A stretch of 64,000 nucleotides of DNA. Origin: Polaribacter marinus. GTDB lineage: Bacteria; Bacteroidota; Bacteroidia; Flavobacteriales; Flavobacteriaceae. The position numbers were made by a program, and so were the translations under genes. The stretch covers positions 62,001 to 126,000 of the forward strand of contig NZ_JAKQYM010000002.1 in NCBI RefSeq assembly GCF_022662535.1, read 5' to 3'. The notes below the pieces were generated by a model. That model saw only the letters and a program-made list of their open reading frames with translations, searched no databases and was not told the origin of the DNA. Below are positions 17,662-27,472 of the stretch, in pieces; positions within the stretch are counted from its first letter, which is position 1; the number at the start of each line of letters is the position of its first letter.

Positions 17662-20600
17662 ATGAACTTAAAATTTAAGATAACATTATTGCTAGTAATG
17701 TTAGTCAACATTTGCTTTTATGCACAAGATGCATACACTTTAAAAGGTGTGGTAAAATCAAAAGGAGATAATGCTCCGCTTCCTGGTGTAACAATTAGAA
17801 TTCTAAATACAACAAAAGGAACTGAAACAGATTTTGATGGTAATTATTCTATTCAAGTAACTAAAGGGCAAACCTTAGAATTTTCTTATTTAGGTTATGC
17901 TGCTCAAAACATTATAATTACCAATCAACTTAATTTAAACATTATTATGGTAGAAGATGCTAGTGTTTTAGATGAGATTGTAGTTGTGGGTTATGGATCG
18001 CAAAAAAAATCTCACTTAACAGGAGCTATTTCTAAAGTGAAGAATGAAAAACTAGATCAAATTGGAGTTGCAAGAGTAGATGATGCTTTAGTAGGGCAAG
18101 TTTCAGGTGTAAATATACAAGCTACAGAAGGAGAAGCTGGTTCTGCACCAACAATTAGAATTAGGGGTACAGGTTCTATTAATGGTAATTCTGGGCCTTT
18201 AGTGGTTGTAGATGGAGTTCCCGTAGATGAAGATTTTTTAGGTTCATTAAATATGAATGATGTGGAGTCTTTTGAAGTTTTAAAAGATGCTGCATCAAGT
18301 GCAATTTACGGTTCTAGAGGTGGAAATGGAGTAATTCTTATCACAACAAAAAGTGGTAAAAATGGAGATATGAAACTTAGTTATAATATGATAACAGGTT
18401 ATAAATCGGCTCATCAAAGTGATGCTTATTATACTTCAGTAGCTGAAACTGTTGAAAAAGAATTAAGTGCTACAGGAACACTTTCTGATAAAACAAGATA
18501 CAAACAATTAATTGGTGTAGACAACAACTGGCAAGATATTATTTTTGACGGAGGTATGTACACCGATCATACGGTTGCTGCAAGTGGAGGAACAGACAAA
18601 GCTAATTTTAATGTTTCTTTTAACTATTTAAATGATGAAGGAGTATTATTATCAGATAACTTTAGTAGAACAAGTGTTAATGCTAAATATAGTTATAAGG
18701 TAAATAAAAGATTAACCTTAGGAATAAGAGCTAATCCATCTTTTACAACAAGAAAAAGATTTGATGGTTCTACACACGATATATTAAGACAACCTTCTTG
18801 GTTGCCAGTATATTTAGATGAAAATACGATTCAATTTGTAAATAGATATAGAGATGGTGGTAAATATGCAAATGCTAAAATTGGTGACTACGCACAACAA
18901 CGTATGTTTGATGATTATGATTTAGCTGCAGGACAACCAAGCACAGGCAGTGGTACAGATATTAGTAATACCTCTAACACAAACCCAGCTGCCAAAATTT
19001 TAGAAAGAGATAGAGTTGAATACAGAAATAAATTTTTAGGTAGTATATATGGTAAATATAAAGTTACAGATGATTTAACTTTTAATTCTTCAGCAGCTCT
19101 TAATTATCAATACACAAGAGGTGAACGTTATCAAGGAGTATTATCTAGTAGAAATGGAGCAAGTGCATCTAGATTAGACAGTACAATTACAAAAACAGTA
19201 AGATGGGTTTTAGACAATACATTATCTTATAGTAAAGAGTTTGGAAATCATGAAATTAATGCTGTAGCAGGTACTTCTTTAGAAAGAAGAAGAAGAACTT
19301 ATGAAAGTATACAAGGATCGGTTTTCGAAAATGATATCAATCCTACAATTGCTAAAGCAGAATCAATTACAGATACAGATGCTTATCAATGGGAAAGAAC
19401 ATTATTATCTTTCTTTGGTAGAGTAAATTATGCTTATGATAACAAATATTTATTATCAGCAAGTTATAGAGTAGATGGAAGTTCTGTTTTTGGACCCAAT
19501 AAAAAATACGGAAGTTTTGCGGCGGTTTCTTTAGGTTGGATTTTAACAAAAGAAGACTTTTTAAAAGATAGTGATATTATCAATAATTTAAAATTAAGAG
19601 TAAGTTACGGTGTAACAGGAAATAATGATTTTAGAACTTCAGGTGGACAACTTGTAGATAACTATCCTTATTTAGCAATTTTAGACAATACTACAACTGC
19701 AGTTAGTGGCGGAACATCTTCATTAATTGTAAACCCATTAAATATAGCAAACCCAGATCTTTCTTGGGAAAGACAAATTGAATTTAATCCAGGTGTAGAT
19801 TTTACATTGTTTAACCATATTCTTTCAGGTTCTGTAGATTATTATACAAGAACAAGTGATCAATTATTGTTAGATAACCCCGTGTCTAGTACAACAGGTT
19901 TTTCTAAAGCTTTGGTTAATTTAGGTGAAGTTAAAAATAGTGGTATAGAAGTAGAGTTAAGAACTAAAAATATTTCAACAGAAAATTTTAAATGGTCTTC
20001 TACTATATTAGCTTCTAGAAATAAAAATGAATTAACTGATTTTGCAGATTCTAATGGGCAAATTCAAAATGTAGATTCTAAAAGAGCTTCAGAATGGATC
20101 AATTTAGAAGGAAATCCAATTTCATCTTTTTATGGATGGGTTGTAGATAAAGAAATACCTTTAGAATACATTGTGAATCCTTATCATCCAATAGGAGGAC
20201 AAGCTCAAGATGTATATGTAAAAGATTTAAATGGTGATGGTTTAATTGATGATGATGATAAAACTATTTTAGGAAATCCTTATCCAGATTTAGTTTGGAG
20301 TTTTACAAATGATTTTAAATATAAAAACTTCGATTTTAGTTTTATGTTTCAAGGAAGTCATGGTGCTGAAATTAGAAATATGGGAGACCAATATATTTTT
20401 AATCACTTTAATAGCTCTCAACTTTATGATACAGCTACAACACCAAATCAAGAGTTTATCAAACAAAAAATATTTACAAATAGTATTGTACAAGATGCAT
20501 CTTATGTAGCATTGCGTAACGTAAATGTTGGCTATAATTTTTCTGGTAAAGTTTTATCAAAACTTAAAATGTCTAGCGCAAGAGTTTATTTTTCTGCACA

Positions 20601-20745
20601 GAATCTATTATACTTTACCGCAAGTAATTATACAGGTTTTAATCCAGAGTCTGTAAACACTACTAGTGCTACAACTTATGGTTACCAAAGAGCAGGTTCG
20701 CCAGTATTTAAAACAATGTCTGTAGGACTTAATGTCCAGTTTTAA
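17662..20745 (+). CDS. SusC family TonB-dependent outer-membrane transporter
   Basis: Outer-membrane import barrel of 1027 residues. Signal peptide MNLKFKITLLLVMLVNICFYAQ is followed by a carboxypeptidase-like beta domain (LKGVVKSKGDNAPLPGVTI, about residues 28-100), a TonB-box-like segment (DEIVVVGYGSQKK) and the plug (RGTGSING, ASSAIYGSRGGNGVILITTK). The 22-strand barrel fills the rest and ends in the aromatic VGLNVQF. It works with the SusD protein encoded 30 bases downstream to import alginate oligosaccharides. The context (alginate lyases on both sides, shared operator) sets the substrate; the sequence alone does not. Confidence 0.95.
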   Translation: MNLKFKITLLLVMLVNICFYAQDAYTLKGVVKSKGDNAPLPGVTIRILNTTKGTETDFDGNYSIQVTKGQTLEFSYLGYAAQNIIITNQLNLNIIMVEDASVLDEIVVVGYGSQKKSHLTGAISKVKNEKLDQIGVARVDDALVGQVSGVNIQATEGEAGSAPTIRIRGTGSINGNSGPLVVVDGVPVDEDFLGSLNMNDVESFEVLKDAASSAIYGSRGGNGVILITTKSGKNGDMKLSYNMITGYKSAHQSDAYYTSVAETVEKELSATGTLSDKTRYKQLIGVDNNWQDIIFDGGMYTDHTVAASGGTDKANFNVSFNYLNDEGVLLSDNFSRTSVNAKYSYKVNKRLTLGIRANPSFTTRKRFDGSTHDILRQPSWLPVYLDENTIQFVNRYRDGGKYANAKIGDYAQQRMFDDYDLAAGQPSTGSGTDISNTSNTNPAAKILERDRVEYRNKFLGSIYGKYKVTDDLTFNSSAALNYQYTRGERYQGVLSSRNGASASRLDSTITKTVRWVLDNTLSYSKEFGNHEINAVAGTSLERRRRTYESIQGSVFENDINPTIAKAESITDTDAYQWERTLLSFFGRVNYAYDNKYLLSASYRVDGSSVFGPNKKYGSFAAVSLGWILTKEDFLKDSDIINNLKLRVSYGVTGNNDFRTSGGQLVDNYPYLAILDNTTTAVSGGTSSLIVNPLNIANPDLSWERQIEFNPGVDFTLFNHILSGSVDYYTRTSDQLLLDNPVSSTTGFSKALVNLGEVKNSGIEVELRTKNISTENFKWSSTILASRNKNELTDFADSNGQIQNVDSKRASEWINLEGNPISSFYGWVVDKEIPLEYIVNPYHPIGGQAQDVYVKDLNGDGLIDDDDKTILGNPYPDLVWSFTNDFKYKNFDFSFMFQGSHGAEIRNMGDQYIFNHFNSSQLYDTATTPNQEFIKQKIFTNSIVQDASYVALRNVNVGYNFSGKVLSKLKMSSARVYFSAQNLLYFTASNYTGFNPESVNTTSATTYGYQRAGSPVFKTMSVGLNVQF

Positions 20746-20775
20746 AAAATTATAAATTTTAAAATATAAAATATT

Positions 20776-22215
20776 ATGAAACAAATAAAATTAATTTTAA
20801 TACTGATGATATCATTGTTTATCACTTCTTGTGAGGACACTTTTTTATCACCAGAGTTAGAAACCGGTATCAACGGAGATAATTATTATACAACTAATGC
20901 TGAAATTGAAACGGGTATATTAAATATATATGATGGTATTCAAGGTGTTAATGCTTTAAAAAACACAAGTAATGATTTAAATCACGGAGTTCAAGTAGAA
21001 TTTTATCTTACTGAAATGAGAAGTGATAATACGCAAACTAAAAGTAGTGAAGGAGAAGCAGCACAATTTGAAACATTTAATGTTCAACCAACAAATGGAA
21101 TTGTAGCAGATTATTATAGAAGTTATTATAATGTAATTTATAGAGCAAATCTTGTTTTAGATAATTTAGGAGCTGCTTCAGATGATAAGAAATTAGGATA
21201 TGAAGCAGAAGCTAAGTTTTTAAGGGCTTATGCATATTTTAATTTGGTAAGACTTTTTGGAGATATTCCATTGATTGACAAAGTAATTGCGCCTTTAGAT
21301 ATTAAAACATCTTTTACAAGAATGCCAACAAGTACAATTTATAACTTAATAGAAACAGATCTTTTAACAGCAGTATCTGGTTTAACAGATAATGGTCCAA
21401 AAGATCAGGCAAGTAAGGCAGCTGCAGAGGGAATTTTAGCAAAAGTTTATCTAACATTAGGAAGATACGGAGAAGCTCAATCATTGTTAGAATCTATTAT
21501 GAACCCTTCAAGAGGATTTGAATTAGAAGACGACTTTAAAGATGTTTTTTATGATGAAGGAAATGAAGAAGTAATTTTTGCAATTGGTTATGTACCTAGT
21601 TCAAATGACGATAGTCAATCTTTTTCTGCAGAATGGTTAAATTCGGTAGGTAGAACAAGTGGTGTAAACTATGTATCATTAGATGCTAAAGCTTCATTAG
21701 ATGCAAATGGTGGAAACAGAACGGCATTATCTTATAGAGAAGATCAGTCACAAGCAGGTAAATATCAAGTAATAAAATACTTGCCAAATGGAGATTCAAA
21801 TTTAGGAATTCCTGTAACATCATCAGATCCAACTTCCGCAGGTAATGATTGGATTGTTCTTAGGTATGCAGATGTTTTATTAATGCATGTAGAATCCATT
21901 TTAGCTGGAGCTCCCTCAACAACAAGTTCTAATGCAATAGCATCTTTTCAGAAAGTTAGAGATAGAGCAGGTTTAACAACTGCAGTAACAAGTATCACAA
22001 AAGAAGAATTGTTAGAAGAAAGAAGAGTAGAGTTAGCTTTTGAAAATCATAGACTTTTTGATTTGGTTCGTTTTAATCTTGCTCAAAGTATACTATCTGC
22101 TTTTTCTGCAGCAAATGGTTTAGGGTTTACAAGTACAGATCTTTTACTACCTATTCCACAAATAGAAATTGGTTTGAGTAATGATTTATTAACACAAAAC
22201 CCAGGTTATAACTAG
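20776..22215 (+). CDS. SusD family surface glycan-binding lipoprotein
   Basis: SusD/RagB lipoprotein of 479 residues with lipobox ITSC. Family features are the N-terminal helical TPR scaffold (LRAYAYFNLVRLFGDIPLI) and the C-terminal WIVLRYADVLLMHVE and ELLEERRVELAFENHRLFDLVRF segments. It caps the SusC transporter on the outside and binds oligosaccharide, here probably alginate. It is paired with susC upstream and a PKD lipoprotein downstream in one operon. Confidence 0.95.
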   Translation: MKQIKLILILMISLFITSCEDTFLSPELETGINGDNYYTTNAEIETGILNIYDGIQGVNALKNTSNDLNHGVQVEFYLTEMRSDNTQTKSSEGEAAQFETFNVQPTNGIVADYYRSYYNVIYRANLVLDNLGAASDDKKLGYEAEAKFLRAYAYFNLVRLFGDIPLIDKVIAPLDIKTSFTRMPTSTIYNLIETDLLTAVSGLTDNGPKDQASKAAAEGILAKVYLTLGRYGEAQSLLESIMNPSRGFELEDDFKDVFYDEGNEEVIFAIGYVPSSNDDSQSFSAEWLNSVGRTSGVNYVSLDAKASLDANGGNRTALSYREDQSQAGKYQVIKYLPNGDSNLGIPVTSSDPTSAGNDWIVLRYADVLLMHVESILAGAPSTTSSNAIASFQKVRDRAGLTTAVTSITKEELLEERRVELAFENHRLFDLVRFNLAQSILSAFSAANGLGFTSTDLLLPIPQIEIGLSNDLLTQNPGYN

Positions 22216-22233
22216 AATAAAATTTTAATTATT

Positions 22234-23097
22234 ATGAAACAAATAACAAATAAAATAGAATCTAATATTTCAAAATTAGGAATATTACTATTATTAATTT
22301 CTTCTGGGTTTATTTTCTCTTGTGAAGATAATAACCTTCCAGAAACTGGATCTATTGCTGATGTAACTCCTCCACAAGCAGGTTTTTCTGCAACTGTAAG
22401 TAATGGAGATTGGAAAACATATGATTTCTCTAATCAATCTGTAAGTGCTACAGATTATGTATGGGATTTTGGTGATGGAGTACCATCTACAGATAAAGAA
22501 CCATCTCATACTTTTATAGGAGAAGGGACTTACACAGTATCATTAGTAGCCTCAGATAAGTTAGGTGCTTCTAGTACTTTTTCTACAACTGTTGAAGTTA
22601 TTGAACCTGCTGTACCTGTAGTTTTAGTTCCGGATATTTTAGAAGCTGGTTTTGAAGACGGTATGTTAGCTGGTGGAACTGGAGATGGAAGAGATTCTTG
22701 GAGAATTTCTGGTGGATCTGTTTTTGGAATTACTAGTAGTCCTGTTAGAACTGGAAGTCAAGGAGCTAAATTTAGTACTGATGGAAGGGTTGCTTATCAA
22801 GCTTTAGAAGTTAGTCCAAATACAGATTATGAAATCACAATTTTTTATACAATGAAAACTTCTCCTGTAGGTGGAGAAATGAGACTTGCAGTTTTAGGAA
22901 AGCATATATCAAATGCTTCAGAAGCTGAAGCAGAAATTTTTGCTTTTGTAAACGGTACTGATCAATCAAGTTCAAGTACATATGTAGAATTAAAATTGGC
23001 ATTTAATTCAGGAAATAGAACAGAAATAGCTATTTGGATGGATACAAACCAAGTTGCAGAGGCTAGAGTAGATGATGTATCTATTGCTGCCAACTAA
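22234..23097 (+). CDS. PKD-domain surface lipoprotein, probable glycan-binding protein
   Basis: Lipoprotein of 287 residues with FIFSC as lipobox. Residues of about 45-120 form a PKD domain (VWDFGDGVPSTDKEPSHTF, GEGTYTVSLVASD). The C-terminal 150 residues look like a jelly-roll carbohydrate-binding module (SWRISGGSVFG, GSQGAKFSTDGRVAYQALEVSPN). The position directly after susD and the architecture fit a surface glycan-binding protein (SGBP) that delivers alginate to the SusCD complex. No catalytic motif is visible. Confidence 0.82.
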   Translation: MKQITNKIESNISKLGILLLLISSGFIFSCEDNNLPETGSIADVTPPQAGFSATVSNGDWKTYDFSNQSVSATDYVWDFGDGVPSTDKEPSHTFIGEGTYTVSLVASDKLGASSTFSTTVEVIEPAVPVVLVPDILEAGFEDGMLAGGTGDGRDSWRISGGSVFGITSSPVRTGSQGAKFSTDGRVAYQALEVSPNTDYEITIFYTMKTSPVGGEMRLAVLGKHISNASEAEAEIFAFVNGTDQSSSSTYVELKLAFNSGNRTEIAIWMDTNQVAEARVDDVSIAAN

Positions 23098-23276
23098 TTA
23101 GTATTGTAATATTTAAGCCTGATTGAGAAACTGCATTACAATAAAAGTATATCCTGTTATAGGTAATTTAAGAACAGTTTTTTTTTAAATTAAATCTAAA
23201 ACAGAATATTAACAATTAGAAGGCTCAAATTATGTTTGATAAGATCATTAGTTTTTATATATTTATACTATTAAAC

Positions 23277-23286
23277 TGGTTAACCA
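23277..23286 (+). promoter_or_regulatory. Single palindromic operator in front of the GntR gene
   Basis: TGGTTAACCA is a perfect ten-base palindrome, 22 bases upstream of the regulator start. It is a variant of the TGGTAAACCA sites at the lyase and susC promoters, which suggests autoregulation. Confidence 0.6.
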
Positions 23287-23308
23287 ATTAAGACCTTAAA
23301 TACAAGAT

Positions 23309-24013
23309 ATGAAATTAGAAGTGCTTACTAAAAACGAAAATCAAAAAGTTCTAAATTTAATAATTATAGGAATTAGAGATCTTATTAATTATAAAAATTT
23401 AGAACCTGGAGATAAACTTCCTTCGGAAAGAATGTTATCGGAAAAATTTGGAGTAAGCAGAAGCAATGTAAGAGAAGCAATTCACAAGTTAGAGCTTTAT
23501 GGTTTATTAACTTCTAAACCACAAAGTGGAACATTTGTTGCAAATATTGGTGTTATTGCTCTTAATGGAATGATTGAAGATATTTTAAGGTTAGAAGAAA
23601 CAGATTTTAAATCTTTAGTAGAAACTAGAATTTTGCTAGAATTAAAAACAGCAAGATTAGCTGCATTAAGAAGAACAGATGAAGATTTAGAACAAATTAA
23701 AAATGCTTTAGAAGCATATAAAATAAAAGTTCTAAACGGAGAAGATGCGGTACAAGAAGATTTATTATTTCATTTAGCAATTGCAAAAGCTAGTGGTAAT
23801 AGTACCATGAATACTTTTATGTTAATAATAACCCCAGAAATTATAACAAATTTCGAAAAATATCATGTTTGCGATATTGGCCTTGCACAAGAAGGAATTA
23901 TTGAACATGAAAATATTTATGATGCCATTTTAAAACAAGATCCAAAATTAGCAAAAGAAAAAATGAAGACTCACTTTAAAGCATTGTATCAATATTGTTA
24001 TAATATTCAATAA
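23309..24013 (+). CDS. FadR-subfamily GntR transcription regulator
   Basis: Regulator of 234 residues with an N-terminal winged helix (about 10-80; KLPSERMLSEKFGVSRSNVREAIHKLELYGLL) and a C-terminal helical FCD ligand domain (about 95-230; ETRILLELKTARLAA, EDLLFHLAIAKASGN, EHENIYDAI), with histidines placed for metal binding. The FadR subfamily recognises GT-N(2-3)-AC cores, which fits the TGGTwwACCA sites in front of PL6, PL17, susC, the second PL6 gene and this gene. It probably represses the alginate genes until an unsaturated uronate or KDG binds. It leads the MFS/SDR group. Confidence 0.9.
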   Translation: MKLEVLTKNENQKVLNLIIIGIRDLINYKNLEPGDKLPSERMLSEKFGVSRSNVREAIHKLELYGLLTSKPQSGTFVANIGVIALNGMIEDILRLEETDFKSLVETRILLELKTARLAALRRTDEDLEQIKNALEAYKIKVLNGEDAVQEDLLFHLAIAKASGNSTMNTFMLIITPEIITNFEKYHVCDIGLAQEGIIEHENIYDAILKQDPKLAKEKMKTHFKALYQYCYNIQ

Positions 24014-24156
24014 AAAGCTGTTTTTTTAATATCTATATAAGATTGAAAATAAATAAGATAGATACCTTATTGTTTTCGAGCAGTCATTTTATTTACCAAA
24101 AAATAAATTACAAATAATAATTTAACACTTTAGGGTGTTATTAAATAATCATTTAT

Positions 24157-25443
24157 ATGAAAATTAAAGGACTAAGATGGTGGATTATAATATTAATATT
24201 TATTGCCACTGTTATAAATTATATAGATAGAACAGCCTTTGCTCTTTTGTGGCCAGAAATGGGAAAAGATCTAGGAATGGATCAAGCAGATTATGCTTTA
24301 ATGTTTAATATTTTTTTAGGATGTTACGCATTTGGTAAATTTGCATCAGGAAAATTATATGATACTATTGGAACTCGTTTAGGATTCACAGTCTCAATTA
24401 TCGTATGGTCTTTAGCTTCAATTTTTCATGCTTTTGCAAGAGGTATTATAACGCTATCTATTTTTAGAGGTTTGTTAGGTATTGGAGAAGCAGGAAACTG
24501 GCCAGGAGCTGTAAAAAGTAACGGAGAATGGTTTCCTATTAAAGAAAGAGCTACAGCTCAAGGTATTTTTAATGCTGGGGCTTCTATTGGAAACGTTATT
24601 GCTCCTTTTATAATCGTTTTTTTATACACAAGGTTTGGCTGGAAAACTACCTATATTATACTTGGGGGTGTTGGAATGCTTTGGGTAATTCCATGGTTAT
24701 TTTTAAATAAATCTACTCCAGAAAAACACCCTTGGGTAACGCAAGAAGAAAGAGATTTAATTGTTTCTGATAGAATTGATAAAGAAGAAAATATTTCTGA
24801 AAAAAAATCTAAGAGTTTGTCTGTAGCTAAAATTTTAAGTTATAAACAATCTTGGGGGGTGTTAATGTGTCGTTTTTTTATAGAACCAATCTGGTGGTTT
24901 TTTGCAGCTTGGATGCCTATTTATTTGCATAAAACATTTAGTTTAAGTATTGAGGAAATAGCATCTACAATGTGGATTTCATATTTATTAGCAGCAGCAG
25001 GGAGTATTGTTGGAGGTTGGTTTTCTGGATTTTTAATGAAAACAAAATCGGTAGATACTTCTAGAAAAATTACAATCACTTTGGGAGGTGTATTAGTATT
25101 TATTGGATTTGTTAGTATTATTCAATTTGTAAATGAAAATAACTTTATGACGTTTATTTACTTAGCAGGATTAGTACTTTTTGGTTTTCAGTTTGCAATT
25201 GGTAACATACAAACCATCTCTAGTGATTTATTTAGAGGGCCTTCTGTAGGAACTTTAGCAGGATTGGCAGGTACAATAGCTGCTATTTCTCCAATGATTA
25301 TGAATTGGTTCATCGGTAGAATAACAACAGAATCTTATACACCTGCATTTATAGCAATTACCATTTCAGTAATCTTAGGTGTTTTATCAATCTTTATTTT
25401 AATTAAGAAAATAGAACCAGTAAGAAAAACAATAGAACAATAA
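24157..25443 (+). CDS. MFS transporter, probable DEH/hexuronate importer
   Basis: Inner-membrane protein of 428 residues with about 12 transmembrane helices. The motif after helix 2 is GKFASGKLYDTIGTRLGF, and GNWPGAVKSNGEWFP is typical of the anion:cation symporter branch (ExuT/phthalate permease group). It lies between the GntR regulator and the DEH reductase, so its likely cargo is DEH or another unsaturated uronate released by PL17. Substrate is inferred from context. Confidence 0.88.
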   Translation: MKIKGLRWWIIILIFIATVINYIDRTAFALLWPEMGKDLGMDQADYALMFNIFLGCYAFGKFASGKLYDTIGTRLGFTVSIIVWSLASIFHAFARGIITLSIFRGLLGIGEAGNWPGAVKSNGEWFPIKERATAQGIFNAGASIGNVIAPFIIVFLYTRFGWKTTYIILGGVGMLWVIPWLFLNKSTPEKHPWVTQEERDLIVSDRIDKEENISEKKSKSLSVAKILSYKQSWGVLMCRFFIEPIWWFFAAWMPIYLHKTFSLSIEEIASTMWISYLLAAAGSIVGGWFSGFLMKTKSVDTSRKITITLGGVLVFIGFVSIIQFVNENNFMTFIYLAGLVLFGFQFAIGNIQTISSDLFRGPSVGTLAGLAGTIAAISPMIMNWFIGRITTESYTPAFIAITISVILGVLSIFILIKKIEPVRKTIEQ

Positions 25444-25479
25444 CAATAGAACTAAATATAAAATTTAAAAAGTAACAAA

Positions 25480-26244
25480 ATGAGTAAATTAGAAGGTAAA
25501 GTAGCTGTAATAACGGGGGCTACAGGTGGTATAGGTTTTGAAGTAGCTAAAAGATTGGGTAAAGATGGTTATACTGTAATCTTAAATGGTATTGATGATG
25601 AAGCTGGCGCAAAAAGAATTGATGAACTTACTGCTGAAGGAATTACTGCAGAATATTATGGTTTTGATGTTACTAATGAAGAAGCTGTAACTTCTAACAT
25701 CACAAAAATTGGAGAAAAATTTGGAAAAATAGATGTGCTTGTAAATAATGCTGGTGGCTTAGGTGGAAGATCTAGATTTGAAGAAATGACAACTGAATTC
25801 TATAGATTTGTTATGGCATTAAACTTAGATTCTGTATTTTTTGCTTCTAGAGCAGCAATTCCTTTTCTTAAAAAAGGAGATAATGCTACTATAATTAACT
25901 ATACATCTAATGCCGCTTGGAATGCAGGTGGACCAGGAGCAGGTATCTACGGAACATCTAAAGCTGGGGTTCATGCAATAACTAGAGCATTAGCAAAAGA
26001 TTTAGCAGAATATGGAATTAGAGTTAATGCTGTTTCCCCGGGAACAATTGATACACCATTTCATGCTCAAATAAAATCGACTAAACCAGAAGTGTTTGCT
26101 TCTTGGAAAAATAATATTTTGTTAGGAAGGTTAGGTCAACCAGAAGAGGTGGCATCTGTAATTTCATTTTTGGCAAGCAAAGATGCTGCTTTTATTACAG
26201 CAGAAACGATCCAAATTGGTGGAGGACAAGCTTTAGGAATTTAA
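25480..26244 (+). CDS. SDR oxidoreductase, probable DEH reductase
   Basis: Short-chain dehydrogenase of 254 residues. The dinucleotide site is TGATGGIG (12-19), NNAGG is present, and the catalytic Ser/Tyr/Lys are in NYTSNAAW and YGTSK. It resembles 3-ketoacyl-ACP reductases but the context (MFS importer, alginate lyases, KDG kinase) indicates reduction of DEH to 2-keto-3-deoxygluconate in the cytoplasm. Cofactor choice cannot be told with certainty. It is the last gene of its unit and ends at a bidirectional terminator shared with the LacI gene. Confidence 0.85.
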   Translation: MSKLEGKVAVITGATGGIGFEVAKRLGKDGYTVILNGIDDEAGAKRIDELTAEGITAEYYGFDVTNEEAVTSNITKIGEKFGKIDVLVNNAGGLGGRSRFEEMTTEFYRFVMALNLDSVFFASRAAIPFLKKGDNATIINYTSNAAWNAGGPGAGIYGTSKAGVHAITRALAKDLAEYGIRVNAVSPGTIDTPFHAQIKSTKPEVFASWKNNILLGRLGQPEEVASVISFLASKDAAFITAETIQIGGGQALGI

Positions 26245-26271
26245 CCAAAGTTTTTTATATAATTTGAATGT

Positions 26272-26302
26272 AAAAACCTTTCTTTTAAAGAAAGGTTTTT
26301 TT
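26272..26302. terminator. Bidirectional terminator overlapping the LacI stop codon
   Basis: AAAAACCTTTC (26272-26282) pairs with GAAAGGTTTTT (26290-26300), followed by T on both strands. The minus-strand stop codon of the LacI gene (26285-26287) lies in the hairpin loop region. It ends both the SDR gene and the convergent LacI gene. Confidence 0.85.
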
Positions 26303-27319
26303 ATTGGAAGAATCTCTTATTATCAATTCTGCATCAAGAATTTTTTTATCTAATTTTTGTTTTATGATACTGTTTTTAGCATGCTTTAAAAAAACGAAGG
26401 CTGCCTGTTTGCCTATTTCTTCACTATGTTGGTTTATACTTGTAATTCTTGGAGTAACCATATCCGTAAAAGGTTCATTTCCAAAACCTACCAACGCTAT
26501 TTCATTTGGGACACTAATTTTCTCTTCGTTTAAAACTTGTAAAGCTCCTAAGGCTGCATAATCACCTGCTACATAAACAGCATCTGGTCTGTTTTTTAAA
26601 CTTAATAGTTGTTTCATCTTTTCTCTTCCTTCTTCAATGGTAAGATTACTTTCTATTAACAATTCATCATCTAAGGGTAAATGATGTTTTTTTAAGGCAT
26701 CTATATATCCATTAATTCTGTTGTTATAAATTCTTGTATGCTTAAAACCACCAATATGTGCTATTCTTTTACATCCTTGACTTACAAGATGTTTTACTAT
26801 TACATGACTACTATCATAATCATTAATACCAATATAATCTACGTTTAAATCATTTTCACCTCTATCAAATAAAATTAAAGGAATTCCTTTTGATTTTATT
26901 TTTTCATAATAGAACAAATCAATCGTTTCATTTGCCATAGAAGCAATAATTCCATCTACTTGTGTAAATAATAATGTATCTATACTATCGCATTCTTTTT
27001 TATATGATTCATTAGATTGAGTTATAATTATATTATATCCTTCTTTGTTTAAAACCTCTTCTATATTTTGAATTACAGATGAAAAAAAATTACTATTGGT
27101 TCTAGGAACAATTACGCCAACTAATTTACTTTTTCCACTTCTTAAAGCACTTGCAAGATGATTGGGTTGATAATTTAAGTTTTTTGCAACTTGCCTAACT
27201 GCTTTTTTTGTTTTTTCGCTAATTCTAGAATCATTATGCAAAGCTTTAGAAACAGCTGCAGGAGAAATGTTTAAAACATTAGCAATATCTTTTATCGTTG
27301 TTTTTTTCTTAGTATTCAA
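26285..27319 (-). CDS. LacI family transcription regulator
   Basis: LacI/GalR regulator of 344 residues. The helix-turn-helix is TTIKDIANVLNISPAAVSKALH, followed by the hinge NYQPNHLASALRSGKSKLVGVIVP and a periplasmic-binding-protein-like effector domain. An ATG exists at 27379, but it would add residues encoded by a 24-base perfect palindrome operator (27331-27354). I therefore prefer the TTG at 27319, which places the HTH at the N-terminus as is usual for this family. It is divergent from kdgK-eda and probably controls both itself and that pair, perhaps in response to KDG or KDPG. Confidence 0.88.
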   Translation of the reverse strand: MNTKKKTTIKDIANVLNISPAAVSKALHNDSRISEKTKKAVRQVAKNLNYQPNHLASALRSGKSKLVGVIVPRTNSNFFSSVIQNIEEVLNKEGYNIIITQSNESYKKECDSIDTLLFTQVDGIIASMANETIDLFYYEKIKSKGIPLILFDRGENDLNVDYIGINDYDSSHVIVKHLVSQGCKRIAHIGGFKHTRIYNNRINGYIDALKKHHLPLDDELLIESNLTIEEGREKMKQLLSLKNRPDAVYVAGDYAALGALQVLNEEKISVPNEIALVGFGNEPFTDMVTPRITSINQHSEEIGKQAAFVFLKHAKNSIIKQKLDKKILDAELIIRDSSNKKTFL

Positions 27320-27330
27320 ATTTTTTATAT

Positions 27331-27354
27331 ATTTGCTTAAACGTTTAAGCAAAT
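27331..27354. promoter_or_regulatory. LacI-type operator 1
   Basis: A perfect 24-base palindrome centred on TTAAACGTTTAA and flanked by TTGC/GCAA. The central CG with symmetric arms is typical for LacI family sites. It lies just upstream of the preferred LacI start, implying autoregulation. Confidence 0.85.
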
Positions 27355-27421
27355 ATAGTGCGTTAAATTTTATAATCAAAATGGATAGTAAAATATAGAT
27401 TTTGATTTTATTTTCATAAAC

Positions 27422-27439
27422 TGCTTAAACGTTTAAGCA
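27422..27439. promoter_or_regulatory. LacI-type operator 2, kdgK side
   Basis: The perfect palindrome TGCTTAAACGTTTAAGCA is identical in its core to operator 1. The two centres are 88 bases apart, about eight helical turns, so looping by a tetrameric regulator is possible. It lies 34 bases upstream of kdgK. Confidence 0.85.
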
Positions 27440-27472
27440 AATAGTACTAAAAACATTAAATTTATAATTAAA

